Origin: Enhygromyxa salina
GTDB taxonomy: Bacteria > Myxococcota_A > Polyangia > Nannocystales > Nannocystaceae
Direction: 5' to 3'
DNA length: 38,434 nucleotides
NCBI RefSeq assembly: GCF_002994635.1
Contig: NZ_PVNL01000080.1
Coordinates: 1-38,434, forward strand
Made by a program: the position numbers and the translations under genes. Under the pieces are notes generated by a model that had not been told where the DNA came from, did not search any database, and saw only the letters and a list, made by a program, of their open reading frames with translations. Shown one piece after another: positions 1-9,355 of this stretch (the first letter of the stretch is position 1; each line of letters begins with the position of its first letter).

Positions 1-577
1 GCCCCGACCCATCCAAGTCCGGCGAAAACCGCTCGAGATCGACCCCACGCGGCGCCACGAAGATCCGATCCAGCCCCCGCCCCCACAGCTCCCGCGCGGC
101 GCTGCGACTCCCCACCACCACCGCGTCCAAGCTCCCCAACCCCTGCTCCGTCCACCACCCGAGCGCCCGCGCACCCACGCTTGCGAGCCGACGATCCACA
201 CGCCCAAGCTCGCGCCGCACCAGCGCCCCGGCCACGTCCGCCTGCCACGCCCCGATCAACGCCGGGCGCGGCGCCAGCCGAAACCCCGACATGTGCACCA
301 GCGCCGGCATCAACGCCGGAGACCCGCACACGATCACCGACGGTCGATGCAGCTGAACCAGCGCCCGCAGCCGCGCCGCCGACCCCAACACCCGCTGCTC
401 CGCGTTTCCAACACGCCGCCCCTCGACATGCTCGATCAGCAGCTCGCGCCCATGCGCCTGCGTCCACGTCCCCTCCCCGGGCCTGACGATCACCCAGCGA
501 ACCCGCCCCGCGCCCGCGCGCTGCCGTTCGCTCGCGCGCGGGTCAACGAAGTTACTGACCTCGAGGATCGTGAGCAC
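1..577 (-). CDS. Glycosyltransferase, GT-B/GT4-like N-terminal part (truncated by window edge)
   Basis: An open frame on the minus strand starts at a GTG (577-575) and runs off the left edge, giving 192 residues. An in-frame TGA lies two codons upstream, so the GTG is the first possible start; AGGG (588-585) sits 7 nt before it. The translation begins VLTILEVSNFVDPRASE. Near the edge it reads VVVGSRSAARELWG and then VAPRGVDLERFSP, the hinge signature of GT-B glycosyltransferases (a nucleotide-sugar enzyme that settles on 'N/R-G-V-D-x-x-x-F'). The catalytic C-terminal domain is outside the window. It follows the STM4014-like gene by 171 nt on the same strand, behind the MBOAT/SGNH genes, so a role in making an acylated surface glycan is plausible. 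Donor and acceptor cannot be told. Confidence 0.75.
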   Translation of the reverse strand, partial: MLTILEVSNFVDPRASERQRAGAGRVRWVIVRPGEGTWTQAHGRELLIEHVEGRRVGNAEQRVLGSAARLRALVQLHRPSVIVCGSPALMPALVHMSGFRLAPRPALIGAWQADVAGALVRRELGRVDRRLASVGARALGWWTEQGLGSLDAVVVGSRSAARELWGRGLDRIFVAPRGVDLERFSPDLDGSG

Positions 578-748
578 TTGTCAACCCTGCCACGTCACGC
601 GGACCCATGACAGTTCGCTGCCCAAGGTGAACCAGTCTACGAATGGCGCCTGCAAGCGGGTCAGAAGCCTGACCCGAGCTGAAGACACCCAAACCAACGC
701 CCAATCAAGCGCCGCCCCAGCGCGAACACCACAAACCCAATCCCCAGC

Positions 749-1903
749 TCAGCGCGCGAGCGCGTCGATCTCCCACGCGTACACGCTCTTCCCCCCACGC
801 GTGAGCCCAGGCAGCAGATCCCCAAACGCGTTGGCCTCGATGATCCGATGGCGCTCGAACCCCGGCTCGAGCAGCAGATCCACCCCAACGTGCAGGCACC
901 CATGCGCCCCAAACACGCGCTCACAGCTGCGCATCGCGGCCGCCCACGCGGCCTCGGGCACCCGCCGCTTCAGCGCCTCTAGATCGCCCCGCTGCCCGCC
1001 AAGATGCAGATTCGTGATCGGGTGCCGGCTCTGGCGCACCACACAAAACGCCGGCTCCCCGGCGATCACCACGACCCGCAGATCAAATACCCGCTCGTCC
1101 AGCCGGGCCTTGGCTACGGCGCGCTCGATCTGCACCCCCTCACGCAGCAACCACCCGAGCAACCCATCGACCGCCTCGCGCTCGCGCAGCCGCTGCAAGC
1201 GCAGCGAGTTGAAGCGCCCATGCGGCGTGGTTGCGACCGTGGTCAACAGATCATCGCGCTGCCCCACGGGGCGCCTGGACGCGTAGCGATACAGCGCCAG
1301 ACACGAGGCCGACGACGCGCAAGACACCTTCACGAACACGGCCGGCCAGCGCGCGGCGACCATCGCCTCACGCAGCTGCGCGGGCGTCTGAACCTTGGCC
1401 AGCCCGGGCAGCGCGTCGGGCACGGGGATCCCCAGCGCGGCGTAGCGACGCGAGGTCTCGCGCTTGTCGAACAGCACCCGCAGATCCGCGACCGGGTTGA
1501 GCACCCGCCAGCTCGGCCGCGCCGCGAACACCTCATCGAGCCGCTCGAGGTAGGCGATGAAGCCAGCGTGGTGCTGACGCGGCGCGACGATCTGCCCGAA
1601 CCGCGGCGGCGCGGCGGCCAGCTGCGCTCGCGTCACCCGCTCACAACCACCGTCATCCGTCAGCACCTCAGCGCCGAGCTCGAGCAGCGCGCGCTCGACC
1701 TCGGGGTCCTCACCGCACGCGTCGATCCGGACCGCCAGCGGCTGATCCGGCACCGCCGCGAGCACGCCCGGATCGGCGACCAGCTCACGGTGTGACAGCA
1801 ACATCGGAGCCGGCTGCCCAGCTCGCGCGAGCGCCTCGACAAACCCGGTGACCCGGCGATTGTCGAGGTTACCAATTATCAGCACCCGCAGCGGATCACT
1901 CAC
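749..1903 (-). CDS. STM4014-family ATP-grasp-like protein
   Basis: The product is 384 aa. The N-terminus has a Rossmann-like strand followed by N-x-x-N-R-R (RVLIIGNLDNRRV), which I recognise from the STM4014 family. A central and C-terminal ATP-grasp-like region follows: FVKVSCASSASC, a DLRVVVIAG strand, and an E-x-N-A metal-type motif (IIEANAFGDLLPG) near residue 365. ATP-grasp enzymes ligate a carboxylate to an amine or thiol; the substrate here is unknown. I chose the GTG at 1903, which overlaps the upstream stop by 8 nt and puts the N-terminus just before the first strand. A GTG at 1954 would add 17 residues inside the upstream gene. The family name rests on memory of the STM4011-4015 Salmonella cluster; the ATP-grasp call rests on the motifs. 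Confidence 0.75.
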   Translation of the reverse strand: MSDPLRVLIIGNLDNRRVTGFVEALARAGQPAPMLLSHRELVADPGVLAAVPDQPLAVRIDACGEDPEVERALLELGAEVLTDDGGCERVTRAQLAAAPPRFGQIVAPRQHHAGFIAYLERLDEVFAARPSWRVLNPVADLRVLFDKRETSRRYAALGIPVPDALPGLAKVQTPAQLREAMVAARWPAVFVKVSCASSASCLALYRYASRRPVGQRDDLLTTVATTPHGRFNSLRLQRLREREAVDGLLGWLLREGVQIERAVAKARLDERVFDLRVVVIAGEPAFCVVRQSRHPITNLHLGGQRGDLEALKRRVPEAAWAAAMRSCERVFGAHGCLHVGVDLLLEPGFERHRIIEANAFGDLLPGLTRGGKSVYAWEIDALAR

Positions 1904-3290
1904 CGACCGAAGAGTAATACCGATCTTCGCCGTCGCCCCAGTCGTCTGGCTCACGCTGCTCGCCGATCATCACGACCTCGCCAAGCGCGGTACGCAGCTG
2001 CGCGCACAGATCATCGGGAATATAGTTATCGCTCAGATCCAAGCTGCGCAGCTTCGAGAACTTGTCCGCGTTGGCCAGGATCGCCCGGGCCCCGGGCTCG
2101 TGCATGGTCCCCATCGACAGATCCACGCTGGTCAGCTGCGCGAGCAGCTTGGACTTGGCCAGCGCGATCGCAATGTCATCTTGAAACTCGCTGTTCTGCA
2201 GGCCGAGGTGCTCGAGCTTGGGCAGCCCTGCGCCGCCAAACAGCCCGGTCAGCTGGCTGCACTTGCCGTTGCCACCGTACTCGTCCCGGCCAAACCACAC
2301 CTCCATGCGGGTCAGCTGCGGGAGCTTGCAGCTGCCGACGCTGGCGACCGCGCCCGAGGGCAGCCCGCCGGTCTCGATCGTCAGCCACTCGAGGGTCGGG
2401 TGATCGAGCACGCCAAGCTTGATCTCGGCGCCCCGCAGCCGCAGCGAGCGCAGCCGCGGGACCACGGGCAAGACCTTGGCGACGTTGCCGACGGCGACCC
2501 AGCTGATCTCGTTCTCGTCGGGATACTCGAAGTCACCGATGAACAGCGCGCGCAGGTTCTCGAGCTTGCCGACCTTGGTGATCGCCTCGATGCCCTTGGC
2601 CAGCGACACCGGATACTCGTGATCGAGCATCCCAATGTCGAGCTCGCGCAGCAGCCGGGCCGCGGGCGACTTGACCAGGGCCGCGAGCACGGTATTCGGC
2701 GCGGTGCCGCTCCAGTCGTACTCGGGCGTCTTGACCGTCGCGGTCACGATCGGCCCAAATGGCGCGCTCACGTCGGCGACCTCGGCGAAGTCCTTCTTCA
2801 TCAGCGCGACGAGAGCCTTTCCGTACAGCGCCTCGGCGTGGTCGGCCTCGTAGCTGGTGATCGTCTTGGTCAGCTTGGTCTTGGTCGCGCCCTTGGCCCG
2901 CTCGCGCTGCAAGCCCAGGCTGATCCGCTCGCCCCACGGGTCGCCCTGCGCCTGCAGCCAGTCGGCGTAGACCTGCCAGGCGCCGAGGTCCTCGGGCGCG
3001 TCGGCGATCGCGGCCTCGAGCTCGCTGTTGCGGGCGCCCGCGGGCGCGGTCTTGGCCTCGGCGCTGGCTTGTGTCTTGGCGTCGACCTCGACCTCGGCGT
3101 AGCCCTTCTTGGTCTTGGACTTGATGATCTTCTCACCTTCGGCCTCGGCCTTGACGCTCGACGCGAAGGTCTTGGTCTGGACCTGACCATCAGTGCCGAA
3201 CTTGCCATAGCGGACGGTGAAGGCGTCGCCCTCGATCTCGATCTCCCAAAACTTGTGCGACTTGGCGTCTTTGTACTCGAACCGGCGCAT
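1896..3290 (-). CDS. WGR-domain/leucine-rich-repeat protein, STM4015-like
   Basis: The product is 464 aa. Residues 1-70 form a WGR-type domain (RRFEYKD, KFWEIEIEGD, then VRYGKFGTDGQ in place of the W-G-R tripeptide). Residues about 88-125 match the short companion motif seen in myxobacterial and planctomycete proteins (ELEAAIADAPEDLGAWQVYADWLQAQGDPWGE, a TIGR02996-like module, given here as a description of the 88-120 region). From about 240 to the end there are irregular leucine-rich repeats such as LRSLDLSDNYIPDD. WGR domains bind nucleic acid or protein, and LRRs bind protein. I chose the ATG at 3290 because WGR domains begin this way; a GTG at 3314 would add eight residues. The gene overlaps the STM4014-like gene, the same pairing as STM4014/STM4015. 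Confidence 0.8.
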   Translation of the reverse strand: MRRFEYKDAKSHKFWEIEIEGDAFTVRYGKFGTDGQVQTKTFASSVKAEAEGEKIIKSKTKKGYAEVEVDAKTQASAEAKTAPAGARNSELEAAIADAPEDLGAWQVYADWLQAQGDPWGERISLGLQRERAKGATKTKLTKTITSYEADHAEALYGKALVALMKKDFAEVADVSAPFGPIVTATVKTPEYDWSGTAPNTVLAALVKSPAARLLRELDIGMLDHEYPVSLAKGIEAITKVGKLENLRALFIGDFEYPDENEISWVAVGNVAKVLPVVPRLRSLRLRGAEIKLGVLDHPTLEWLTIETGGLPSGAVASVGSCKLPQLTRMEVWFGRDEYGGNGKCSQLTGLFGGAGLPKLEHLGLQNSEFQDDIAIALAKSKLLAQLTSVDLSMGTMHEPGARAILANADKFSKLRSLDLSDNYIPDDLCAQLRTALGEVVMIGEQREPDDWGDGEDRYYSSVGE

Positions 3291-3335
3291 GCCGCAATCA
3301 AGCCACAAGCGCACGCGCCAGGCCAGCCAAATGCG

Positions 3336-6300
3336 TCAGGGTGCCGCTGCGCGGCCCAGAAACTCGGCGAGCGTCGCCGCCTTGAACGTCTCGCTCCACC
3401 TGGTGGTCGCCGACTCGAGCACGCCCTCGCCGTATTCGTCGTAGTTGTCGAACTCGACCAGCGTCACGGTGATCTTCGAGGCGAGCTGACCGTAGGCCTC
3501 ACCGTCGAGCACACCGACGACGACGGCGGCGGCGATTCGATCGAGCTCGGCCTCGCTGCGCCCGAGCTTGGCGAACCCGGCCAGATCGACGAACACCTGG
3601 ACGTGCCCGGCGTCGTAGGTCTGCTGCAGGTACGTGGGCGCGACCTCGGGCAGCGCGCTGGTGTCGAGCTCGAGGCCCTCGAACGCGTCCGCCAGCCGCT
3701 TGCCTCGCTTGGTCCCGCGCTCGAGCGGCCGGCGGTGGGCCGGCTCGCGCCCGGCGAGGAACCGGCTGATCCGCGGGTAGCTGAGCTGCGCCAGCACTTC
3801 GGCGGTGCGATCGATCGCGTAGGGTGCCCCGTGGTGCTCGGAGTGGCCCCACGGCTGGGTCCCCCACGGCGACTCGACCAACAGATCACGCAGCATTCGA
3901 TCGGTGGGCTCGAGCACCAAGAATCCGAGCATGCGCCCGGCGTCGAGCAACTCGTGGGTCGACGCCGCGCTGGCCCGCAGGCCGTCGCGGCCGTCAGCGT
4001 CGAGCGCGGAGTTGTCGAACAGGATCACCAGCGCGCCCGACTTGCTGGCCAGGCGCTCGAGTCGAGACAGCTGCGCGAGCCAGTCCTTGCGCTTGGGCGT
4101 GTCACGCAAGAACCGGCCGCGGTGATCGTTGATCTCGACGAAGATCACGTCGAACCCGACCCCCGCCGAGATCAACTTGTCGATCATGCCGACCTCGCTC
4201 TTCAGTGAGGCCGAAGGCGCAGTCCGCTGAAACAGGTCGAGGCGCAGGTTGTCGCGGTAGCCGAGCTCGCGCTGCAGCTCGAGCTCGAGCCGGCGACCGA
4301 GCGAGTAATTGCCGATCCGATCGACGAGGGTCGTGAGCGACGATCCGACCATGACGCCCAAGTACGGCCCGGCGCGGGTGAAGGGATCGAAGCGCTCGTC
4401 AAAGTAGCGGTCAGGCCGATAGGCGTTGAGCGCTGCGTCGGGGGCGACGTTGGCGATCGTGTCATAGAGCTCGACCTTCGCCCACAGACCGTTGCGGTTG
4501 CCGAACTTGATCAGCCCGAGCAGACCGTCGGACAAGCGGAACAGCCGTGAACGATCGCGCTCGATCCAGATCAGCGAGGCGTCGTTCTGCGCGACGACGT
4601 AGCTGCCGCGGTGGAAGTACGACACGACGGCGTTGGCCCGGGCGTTCCACAGCGAGTAGGCCTCGCCGTGCGGGATCGGCTTGACCCACGGGTAGATCTG
4701 GCCGGCCTCGAGGTCGAACAAGCGCAGGTGCACGCGCTCGCTCAGCTCTCGCTCGATCCGTGGGTCGGCCTTCTTGGGCGCGATCGGGTGCTCGTCGGCG
4801 ATCAGCAAGCCGCCGTAGCGCTCGACCCAGCGCAGATCGCTGATCGCCGCGAGCCCGAGCTGATCGAAGTCGAACGGAAAGGTCTCGCGATCCTCCCACG
4901 GCAACAGCGACGCGCTGGTGTTGGCGAACGCGAGCTGCGGATCGTCGACCAGCGCGGCGCCGTCGTCGGTCAGCTTGGCCTCCCAGATCCGCTGGTGCTG
5001 ATCCGAGAAGAACAGCCGGCCACCCGGCGCGACGTCGAACCGGTGCGGCCGAGCGAGCTGCGGCGGGGGCTCGACGGGCGCCAGCTTGGCCGGCGTCGCT
5101 TCGGCCGACGTCGCGTCAACGGGCGCCGCTTCGGCCGACGTCGCTTCGGCCGACGTCGGCTCGGGCTCCAGCTGAGCAGCTCCAGCCTGCGCCCATGCGG
5201 GCGCCAAGAACGGGGCGAGCAGCTCGCTGGCCTCCCCGGCGACGCTCGCGGGAGAACCGACCGCGACCTCGAGCCCGACACCGAGCAAGCGCCCGTCGTC
5301 GCACAGCAGGTAGAGCATCCCCTCGCTGGCCCGGAGCCGCCGATACGCCGAGCAGTGCGGCCCCTCCCAGGTCAGGGTGCGCACGCGGCCGTGGTCGACC
5401 CGCTTGGCATGCTCGACGATCCTCACCCGCTCGCGCCGAAGCCCGTCGATGAACACCACCGCGTCGCCGATGATCGTGGGGTGCCGCGGCCGGTACAGGG
5501 TCGCGGCGCGAGTGCTCGACCCATCCAGACTCCCGCGCTTGCCGGGCTGGCCCGCGAGCGGCTCGACCACCCGCATGTGCCCGCGCAGCTGCCGAAGCAT
5601 GTGGTTTTGGGTGTCGGCGACGACGATCCAGCTGGCGTCGTCGCTGGCGTCGATCCCATCGGGCGTGTCGAACAGCGCCTGCCAGGCGGCGCCCTCGGCG
5701 TAGCCCTGGTCGACCCGCGAGACCAGGGTCTGATCGAAGTCCTCGGCGACGACCATCGCGGCCTCGGGCGGGCGGCTGCGCATCGGGGCCGACAGCTCAT
5801 GAAGCAGGTTGAGGGCCAGCAAGCGGTTGCCGCTGGGCCACAGGTGGCAGTGATCGATGAACAGATCGTCGACGAACAGCGGGTGATCCAGATCGACGAA
5901 GCGCAGCCGCGAGTCGGCGAGCTCGTGCACGAGGGCGCCGATCTGGCTGTGCAGCGCGCCGAGCTGGGGCCCGGGGGTCGCCTGCTCGGCGAACGCGTCG
6001 GCCAGCGGGGTCACGAAGATCAGCGCACGTCGCCCGCGATCGTGCAGGCGCGCCAGGGTCCGGCGCAGCGCGTCGACCTGGGCGCTCGCGCCACCCGCTG
6101 GACTGAGCGTCGCCGACCGGTAGTGCTCGAGCACCCGACCGGCGGCCTGGGCCTGCGCGTGCACGAGGGCGGCGTCGACCTCACCCGCGTCGGCGCGCTC
6201 GGACACGCGGGGCACCGCCAGGCCGTAGACCTCGTCGAGCCGCGGCCGCTCACCGAGCGCGACGCGACGACGGTGGACCGGCGCGCTGTCGAGCAGCACG

Positions 6301-6944
6301 TCATCGATCCAGCCGGCCCCCTCGGCCAACCCGCGCCAGGCGTAGTCCAAGGTCCCGCCAGATCCTGCCGCGAGCGTGGGCGCGAGCTCGCACAGGACCT
6401 CGCGCGAGCAGGTGTGCTGCTCGGCGTAGGCCGCCGAGAAATAACGGAGGTTGAGCTCGAGCACGACCTCGACGCGGCCCTCGGGGTCGACGCGATCGAG
6501 CTCGGCGACGACGTGCTCGATGTCGATCGGCAGCATTCCATCGAGGGCGATCTGATGCAGCCCGAGCTCGGTCTCGGCGGCCAGCTCCGCGGCCATGTGG
6601 TCGATCACCCGCTGCCGCTCCCAGCCCTGCACGTGGCCGGCCATGACGTCGCCCGCGATCACCGAGTCGCCGATCAGCAAGACCGAGCGGCCCGGATCAT
6701 CGGCGGCCATCCGCAAGACCCGTCGTAGCCCGCGGCGGTCCTCGGGCGTGGGGGTGTTGTCGGCCGGGGTCATGCCGTGACCGAGGACCAGATCAAACAG
6801 GAACAAGAGCGCGATCACGGTGAAGATCCGCGTCCACGGCGAGCTGGATCCGCCGCCCGAACCCTCGCCCGCGTCCACGACCTCACCACGTCGCCAGTGC
6901 ACCTCGCTCGAGGGCTGCTTGCGTGTGCGTGGGGGCTGGCTCAT
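3336..6944 (-). CDS. Membrane-anchored protein with two SGNH-like domains flanking a propeller-like region
   Basis: The product is 1202 aa. One membrane segment lies at about 39-56. The first SGNH domain spans about 85-390, with the nucleophile block GDSV at 92-95 and the terminal D-x-x-H at 364-367 (DHCHLWPSGN), so it looks catalytically complete. The middle (about 400-880) has NHL/propeller-like strands (IVVADTQNHMLRQL) and a Thr/Ser/Ala/Glu repeat linker. A second SGNH-like domain (about 895-1100) has GSS where GDS is expected and ends HSEHHGAPYA. Known MBOAT partners such as AlgX/AlgJ carry SGNH domains and place acetyl groups on exported glycans. The gene starts 6 nt after the MBOAT stop, so it is probably the periplasmic acyl-transfer partner. 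The length is far above that of AlgX-type proteins. Confidence 0.75.
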   Translation of the reverse strand: MSQPPRTRKQPSSEVHWRRGEVVDAGEGSGGGSSSPWTRIFTVIALLFLFDLVLGHGMTPADNTPTPEDRRGLRRVLRMAADDPGRSVLLIGDSVIAGDVMAGHVQGWERQRVIDHMAAELAAETELGLHQIALDGMLPIDIEHVVAELDRVDPEGRVEVVLELNLRYFSAAYAEQHTCSREVLCELAPTLAAGSGGTLDYAWRGLAEGAGWIDDVLLDSAPVHRRRVALGERPRLDEVYGLAVPRVSERADAGEVDAALVHAQAQAAGRVLEHYRSATLSPAGGASAQVDALRRTLARLHDRGRRALIFVTPLADAFAEQATPGPQLGALHSQIGALVHELADSRLRFVDLDHPLFVDDLFIDHCHLWPSGNRLLALNLLHELSAPMRSRPPEAAMVVAEDFDQTLVSRVDQGYAEGAAWQALFDTPDGIDASDDASWIVVADTQNHMLRQLRGHMRVVEPLAGQPGKRGSLDGSSTRAATLYRPRHPTIIGDAVVFIDGLRRERVRIVEHAKRVDHGRVRTLTWEGPHCSAYRRLRASEGMLYLLCDDGRLLGVGLEVAVGSPASVAGEASELLAPFLAPAWAQAGAAQLEPEPTSAEATSAEAAPVDATSAEATPAKLAPVEPPPQLARPHRFDVAPGGRLFFSDQHQRIWEAKLTDDGAALVDDPQLAFANTSASLLPWEDRETFPFDFDQLGLAAISDLRWVERYGGLLIADEHPIAPKKADPRIERELSERVHLRLFDLEAGQIYPWVKPIPHGEAYSLWNARANAVVSYFHRGSYVVAQNDASLIWIERDRSRLFRLSDGLLGLIKFGNRNGLWAKVELYDTIANVAPDAALNAYRPDRYFDERFDPFTRAGPYLGVMVGSSLTTLVDRIGNYSLGRRLELELQRELGYRDNLRLDLFQRTAPSASLKSEVGMIDKLISAGVGFDVIFVEINDHRGRFLRDTPKRKDWLAQLSRLERLASKSGALVILFDNSALDADGRDGLRASAASTHELLDAGRMLGFLVLEPTDRMLRDLLVESPWGTQPWGHSEHHGAPYAIDRTAEVLAQLSYPRISRFLAGREPAHRRPLERGTKRGKRLADAFEGLELDTSALPEVAPTYLQQTYDAGHVQVFVDLAGFAKLGRSEAELDRIAAAVVVGVLDGEAYGQLASKITVTLVEFDNYDEYGEGVLESATTRWSETFKAATLAEFLGRAAAP

Positions 6945-6950
6945 GGCGGG

Positions 6951-8396
6951 CTAGAACTGGAAGTAGATGAAGGCTGGACCCTCGGCGAGGCCCAGCAGCA
7001 AGGTTGCGACGATCAGCGCGCTGGCGAACACCGAGGCCGTGGTCGGCGAGCTCCAGACCCGCTCGAGCAGCGCGAACTTGCGATCGAAGTACGAGACCAG
7101 CACGAACCCGAAGGTGAACACGATGAACAGGGTCTGCTCGGTGCTGGGGCCGTGGCCAAAGCCGATCATGGCGAGCGCGAGGTCCTTGGCGATCCCCACG
7201 GTGATCTCGCCAAACTGACGCATGTCGGCGGCGCGAAACAAGATCCAGCCGATCACGACGAGGTGAAAATTGACGAACCAGGCGATCAGCGCGCCGAGCC
7301 AGGCGACCCTTCCCTTGGGCAGCAGCCTGGCGAAGCGATCACCGAGCTGGGCGTTGATCAACAGCAGCAGGCCATGAAACAGGCCCCAGACCACGAAGGT
7401 CCACGCGGCCCCGTGCCACAGCCCCGACAAGAACATGGTGATCGTCAGGTTGATGAGCGTGCGCCGCTTGCCCTGCTTGTTGCCGCCGAGGGGAATGTAG
7501 ACGTAGTCGCGAAACCAGTTCGACAGCGAGATGTGCCAGCGCCGCCAGAACGCGCCGATGTTGGTGGTCAGGTAGGGCTGGTCGAAGTTGACCATCAAGT
7601 CGACGCCGAAGATCCGGGCCGAGCCCCGGGCGATCTCGCTGTAGGCCGAGAAGTCGCAGTAGATCTGCAGGGTGAACGCGTAGGTCGCGATCAACGCGCT
7701 CCAGCCGTCGTACTGGCCGGGGTTTTGATAGATCTGGTCACACAGCAGCCCGCAGTGATCGGCGATCACGGCCTTCTTGAACACGCCCCAGACAATCATC
7801 TGGCCGCCGCTCACCAGGTTCTGGACGCGAAACGGGCGGGTCGCGGCCTGGTCGAACTGGACCAGCAAGTGCCCGGCCCGCTCGATCGGGCCGGCGATCA
7901 GCTGGGGGAAGAAGCTGACGTACAAGAAGAAGCGCAAGAACGAGTCCGTCGGCCGGAGCTTCCGGCGATAGACGTCGATCGTGTAGGACATGGTCTGGAA
8001 CGTGTAGAAGCTGATCCCGGGGGGCAGGACCACGTCGATGAAGCTGGCTTCATCGCCCAGCCCAAACAGCTCGTGCACGTTGTCGAGGAAAAAATTGGCG
8101 TACTTGAAGTAGCCGAGCAGCCCCAGGTTGACGGCCAGGCTGACCGCCAAGATCAGCTTGCGGCGGCGTGCTCGATCGTCGCCGTGGTCGGGCCCCTCGC
8201 GCCCGAGCAGCCGCCCAGCCGTGTAGTCGATGACCGCGGAGATCACGATCAGGCTGACCAGCGGCACGTTCCAGGCCGCGTAGAACACCAAGCTGGCGGC
8301 GATCAGGATGACCAGCCGCGCGCGGTACCCAGCCCCAAAGAACAGCAAGCTCGCGACGAGCAGCAAGAGCAGGTACTCGAGCGAGTTGAACTCCAC
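6951..8396 (-). CDS. MBOAT-family O-acyltransferase (AlgI/DltB type)
   Basis: The product is 481 aa and strongly hydrophobic with about ten membrane segments. Family hallmarks are present: FFPQLIAGPIER (162-173), WRRWHIS with H288, and LSGLWHGAAW with the invariant catalytic histidine H328. AlgI-type MBOATs pass acetyl groups from the cytoplasm across the inner membrane to a periplasmic SGNH partner, which then acylates a glycan. The GTG start at 8396 has AAGG six bases upstream. The next gene begins 6 nt after its stop and encodes an SGNH protein, so the two form an acyl export and transfer pair. The acyl group and the target glycan cannot be read from sequence. Confidence 0.9.
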   Translation of the reverse strand: MEFNSLEYLLLLLVASLLFFGAGYRARLVILIAASLVFYAAWNVPLVSLIVISAVIDYTAGRLLGREGPDHGDDRARRRKLILAVSLAVNLGLLGYFKYANFFLDNVHELFGLGDEASFIDVVLPPGISFYTFQTMSYTIDVYRRKLRPTDSFLRFFLYVSFFPQLIAGPIERAGHLLVQFDQAATRPFRVQNLVSGGQMIVWGVFKKAVIADHCGLLCDQIYQNPGQYDGWSALIATYAFTLQIYCDFSAYSEIARGSARIFGVDLMVNFDQPYLTTNIGAFWRRWHISLSNWFRDYVYIPLGGNKQGKRRTLINLTITMFLSGLWHGAAWTFVVWGLFHGLLLLINAQLGDRFARLLPKGRVAWLGALIAWFVNFHLVVIGWILFRAADMRQFGEITVGIAKDLALAMIGFGHGPSTEQTLFIVFTFGFVLVSYFDRKFALLERVWSSPTTASVFASALIVATLLLGLAEGPAFIYFQF

Positions 8397-8447
8397 GGCT
8401 GGCCTTGGTGTGGTCCGGGTGCTGCGACCCAGGGACGTCGCGCGCGG

Positions 8448-8456
8448 ACCTTATCA
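8448..8456 (-). promoter_or_regulatory. Possible extended -10 promoter of the MBOAT operon
   Basis: Read on the minus strand, 8456-8448 is TGATAAGGT, an extended -10 (TG-N-TAAGGT) about 50 nt upstream of the MBOAT GTG. No good -35 box is present at the usual distance. It is a pattern match only. Confidence 0.25.
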
Positions 8457-8512
8457 GGCGATCGACGGGGGTTCCAGACCGCGCGGACGGACCCGTCGGC
8501 GAGGCGGTTCGC

Positions 8513-9355
8513 TCAACCTTCGGACGCGCGAGCGTCGCCCGGTTCGACGGTGACGCTGGTCCCCCGCGCCAGGTTGCCGAGGACGGTCCACCCGGCGTCG
8601 TCGGCCGGGTCGAGCTCGAAGTCGACGCCGTCAAACATGGCGTCGAGCGGGCGACGGATGACCAGGTCGACGCGCGAGCGATCGCCCGCGTCCCAGTCGG
8701 CGTCGAGCTCGAGCTCGAGGATCTTCCCGTAGGCCTGGTCACTGCGGATGACAAACGTCCCCGCCCCGCGCGAGGGATGCGTCCAGCTGCCGATGATCAG
8801 CACGCTGGCCCCCCCGAGCTCGAGCGCTCGTGCGTGCTCGTCGAGCTCGCGCTCGGCCTGCTCGACGCCCGCACTGAGCACGCTGAGCGGGGCCAGCAGA
8901 TAGTGGGCAGCGCAGTAGCGGGCGCCGTCGAGCTCGCGCGCCTCCCCACGCGCGACGCCCAGCTCGGTCAGCGACTCGACGAGGTCGAACACCTCGGCCG
9001 AGAGATCGTCGACGCCGCTCGCGTGGCCGCGGGCAACCAGCCCGGGCGTGGCCACAGCCAGGCCAGCGTCGGCGACCCGGGCGTCGGCGCACTGGACCAA
9101 GCTCGCCCCCCAGCTGCCGATCCAGCCGGCCTCGACGGTGACCGTGAAGCCGAGATCGTTGACGCCTGTCCAGCCGCTGGCGAGCGGCTGCGCGTCGCCA
9201 GGCGCCCAGTCGAGCACCCAGGTCGCGGAGCTGGGCGCGACCGAGGAGGTGGACGGGGCGACCGGGTCCTCGCCAAGCCCCTCGTCAGCATCGCAACCGA
9301 GCACCAGCTGCAGGCACGCACACACCAGGACGACGGGACACCGCGAGGACGACAC
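8513..9355 (-). CDS. Unrecognised secreted lipoprotein
   Basis: The product is 280 aa. A type II signal peptide ends in the lipobox VLGC with Cys21, followed by the acidic stretch DADEGLGED, so the protein should be lipid-anchored. I chose the GTG at 9355 because it begins a standard-length signal peptide; an ATG-like start at 9418 would add 21 residues of non-signal sequence. The mature part has regular alternating strands (WVLDWAPGD, LGFTVTVEAG, ASVLIIGSWTH, SRVDLVIRRPLDAMFDGVDFEL) and ends in a Val/Asp-rich strand, which suggests a beta-rich fold. I do not recognise a family. It is on the same strand as the MBOAT operon but 116 nt upstream of it, so co-transcription is possible, not shown. 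Confidence 0.65.
   Translation of the reverse strand: MSSSRCPVVLVCACLQLVLGCDADEGLGEDPVAPSTSSVAPSSATWVLDWAPGDAQPLASGWTGVNDLGFTVTVEAGWIGSWGASLVQCADARVADAGLAVATPGLVARGHASGVDDLSAEVFDLVESLTELGVARGEARELDGARYCAAHYLLAPLSVLSAGVEQAERELDEHARALELGGASVLIIGSWTHPSRGAGTFVIRSDQAYGKILELELDADWDAGDRSRVDLVIRRPLDAMFDGVDFELDPADDAGWTVLGNLARGTSVTVEPGDARASEG

Noticed and set aside
1848..4208. Plus-strand open frame of 786 codons antisense to the WGR/LRR and SGNH genes
   Set aside because: It is a shadow caused by high GC at third positions; its translation is repetitive Leu/Gly/Arg/Asp without domains, while the minus-strand frames have clear motifs. Similar antisense frames at 4611-6728, 6777-8732, 16195-18558, 18787-21174 and 10239-12650 were rejected for the same reason.
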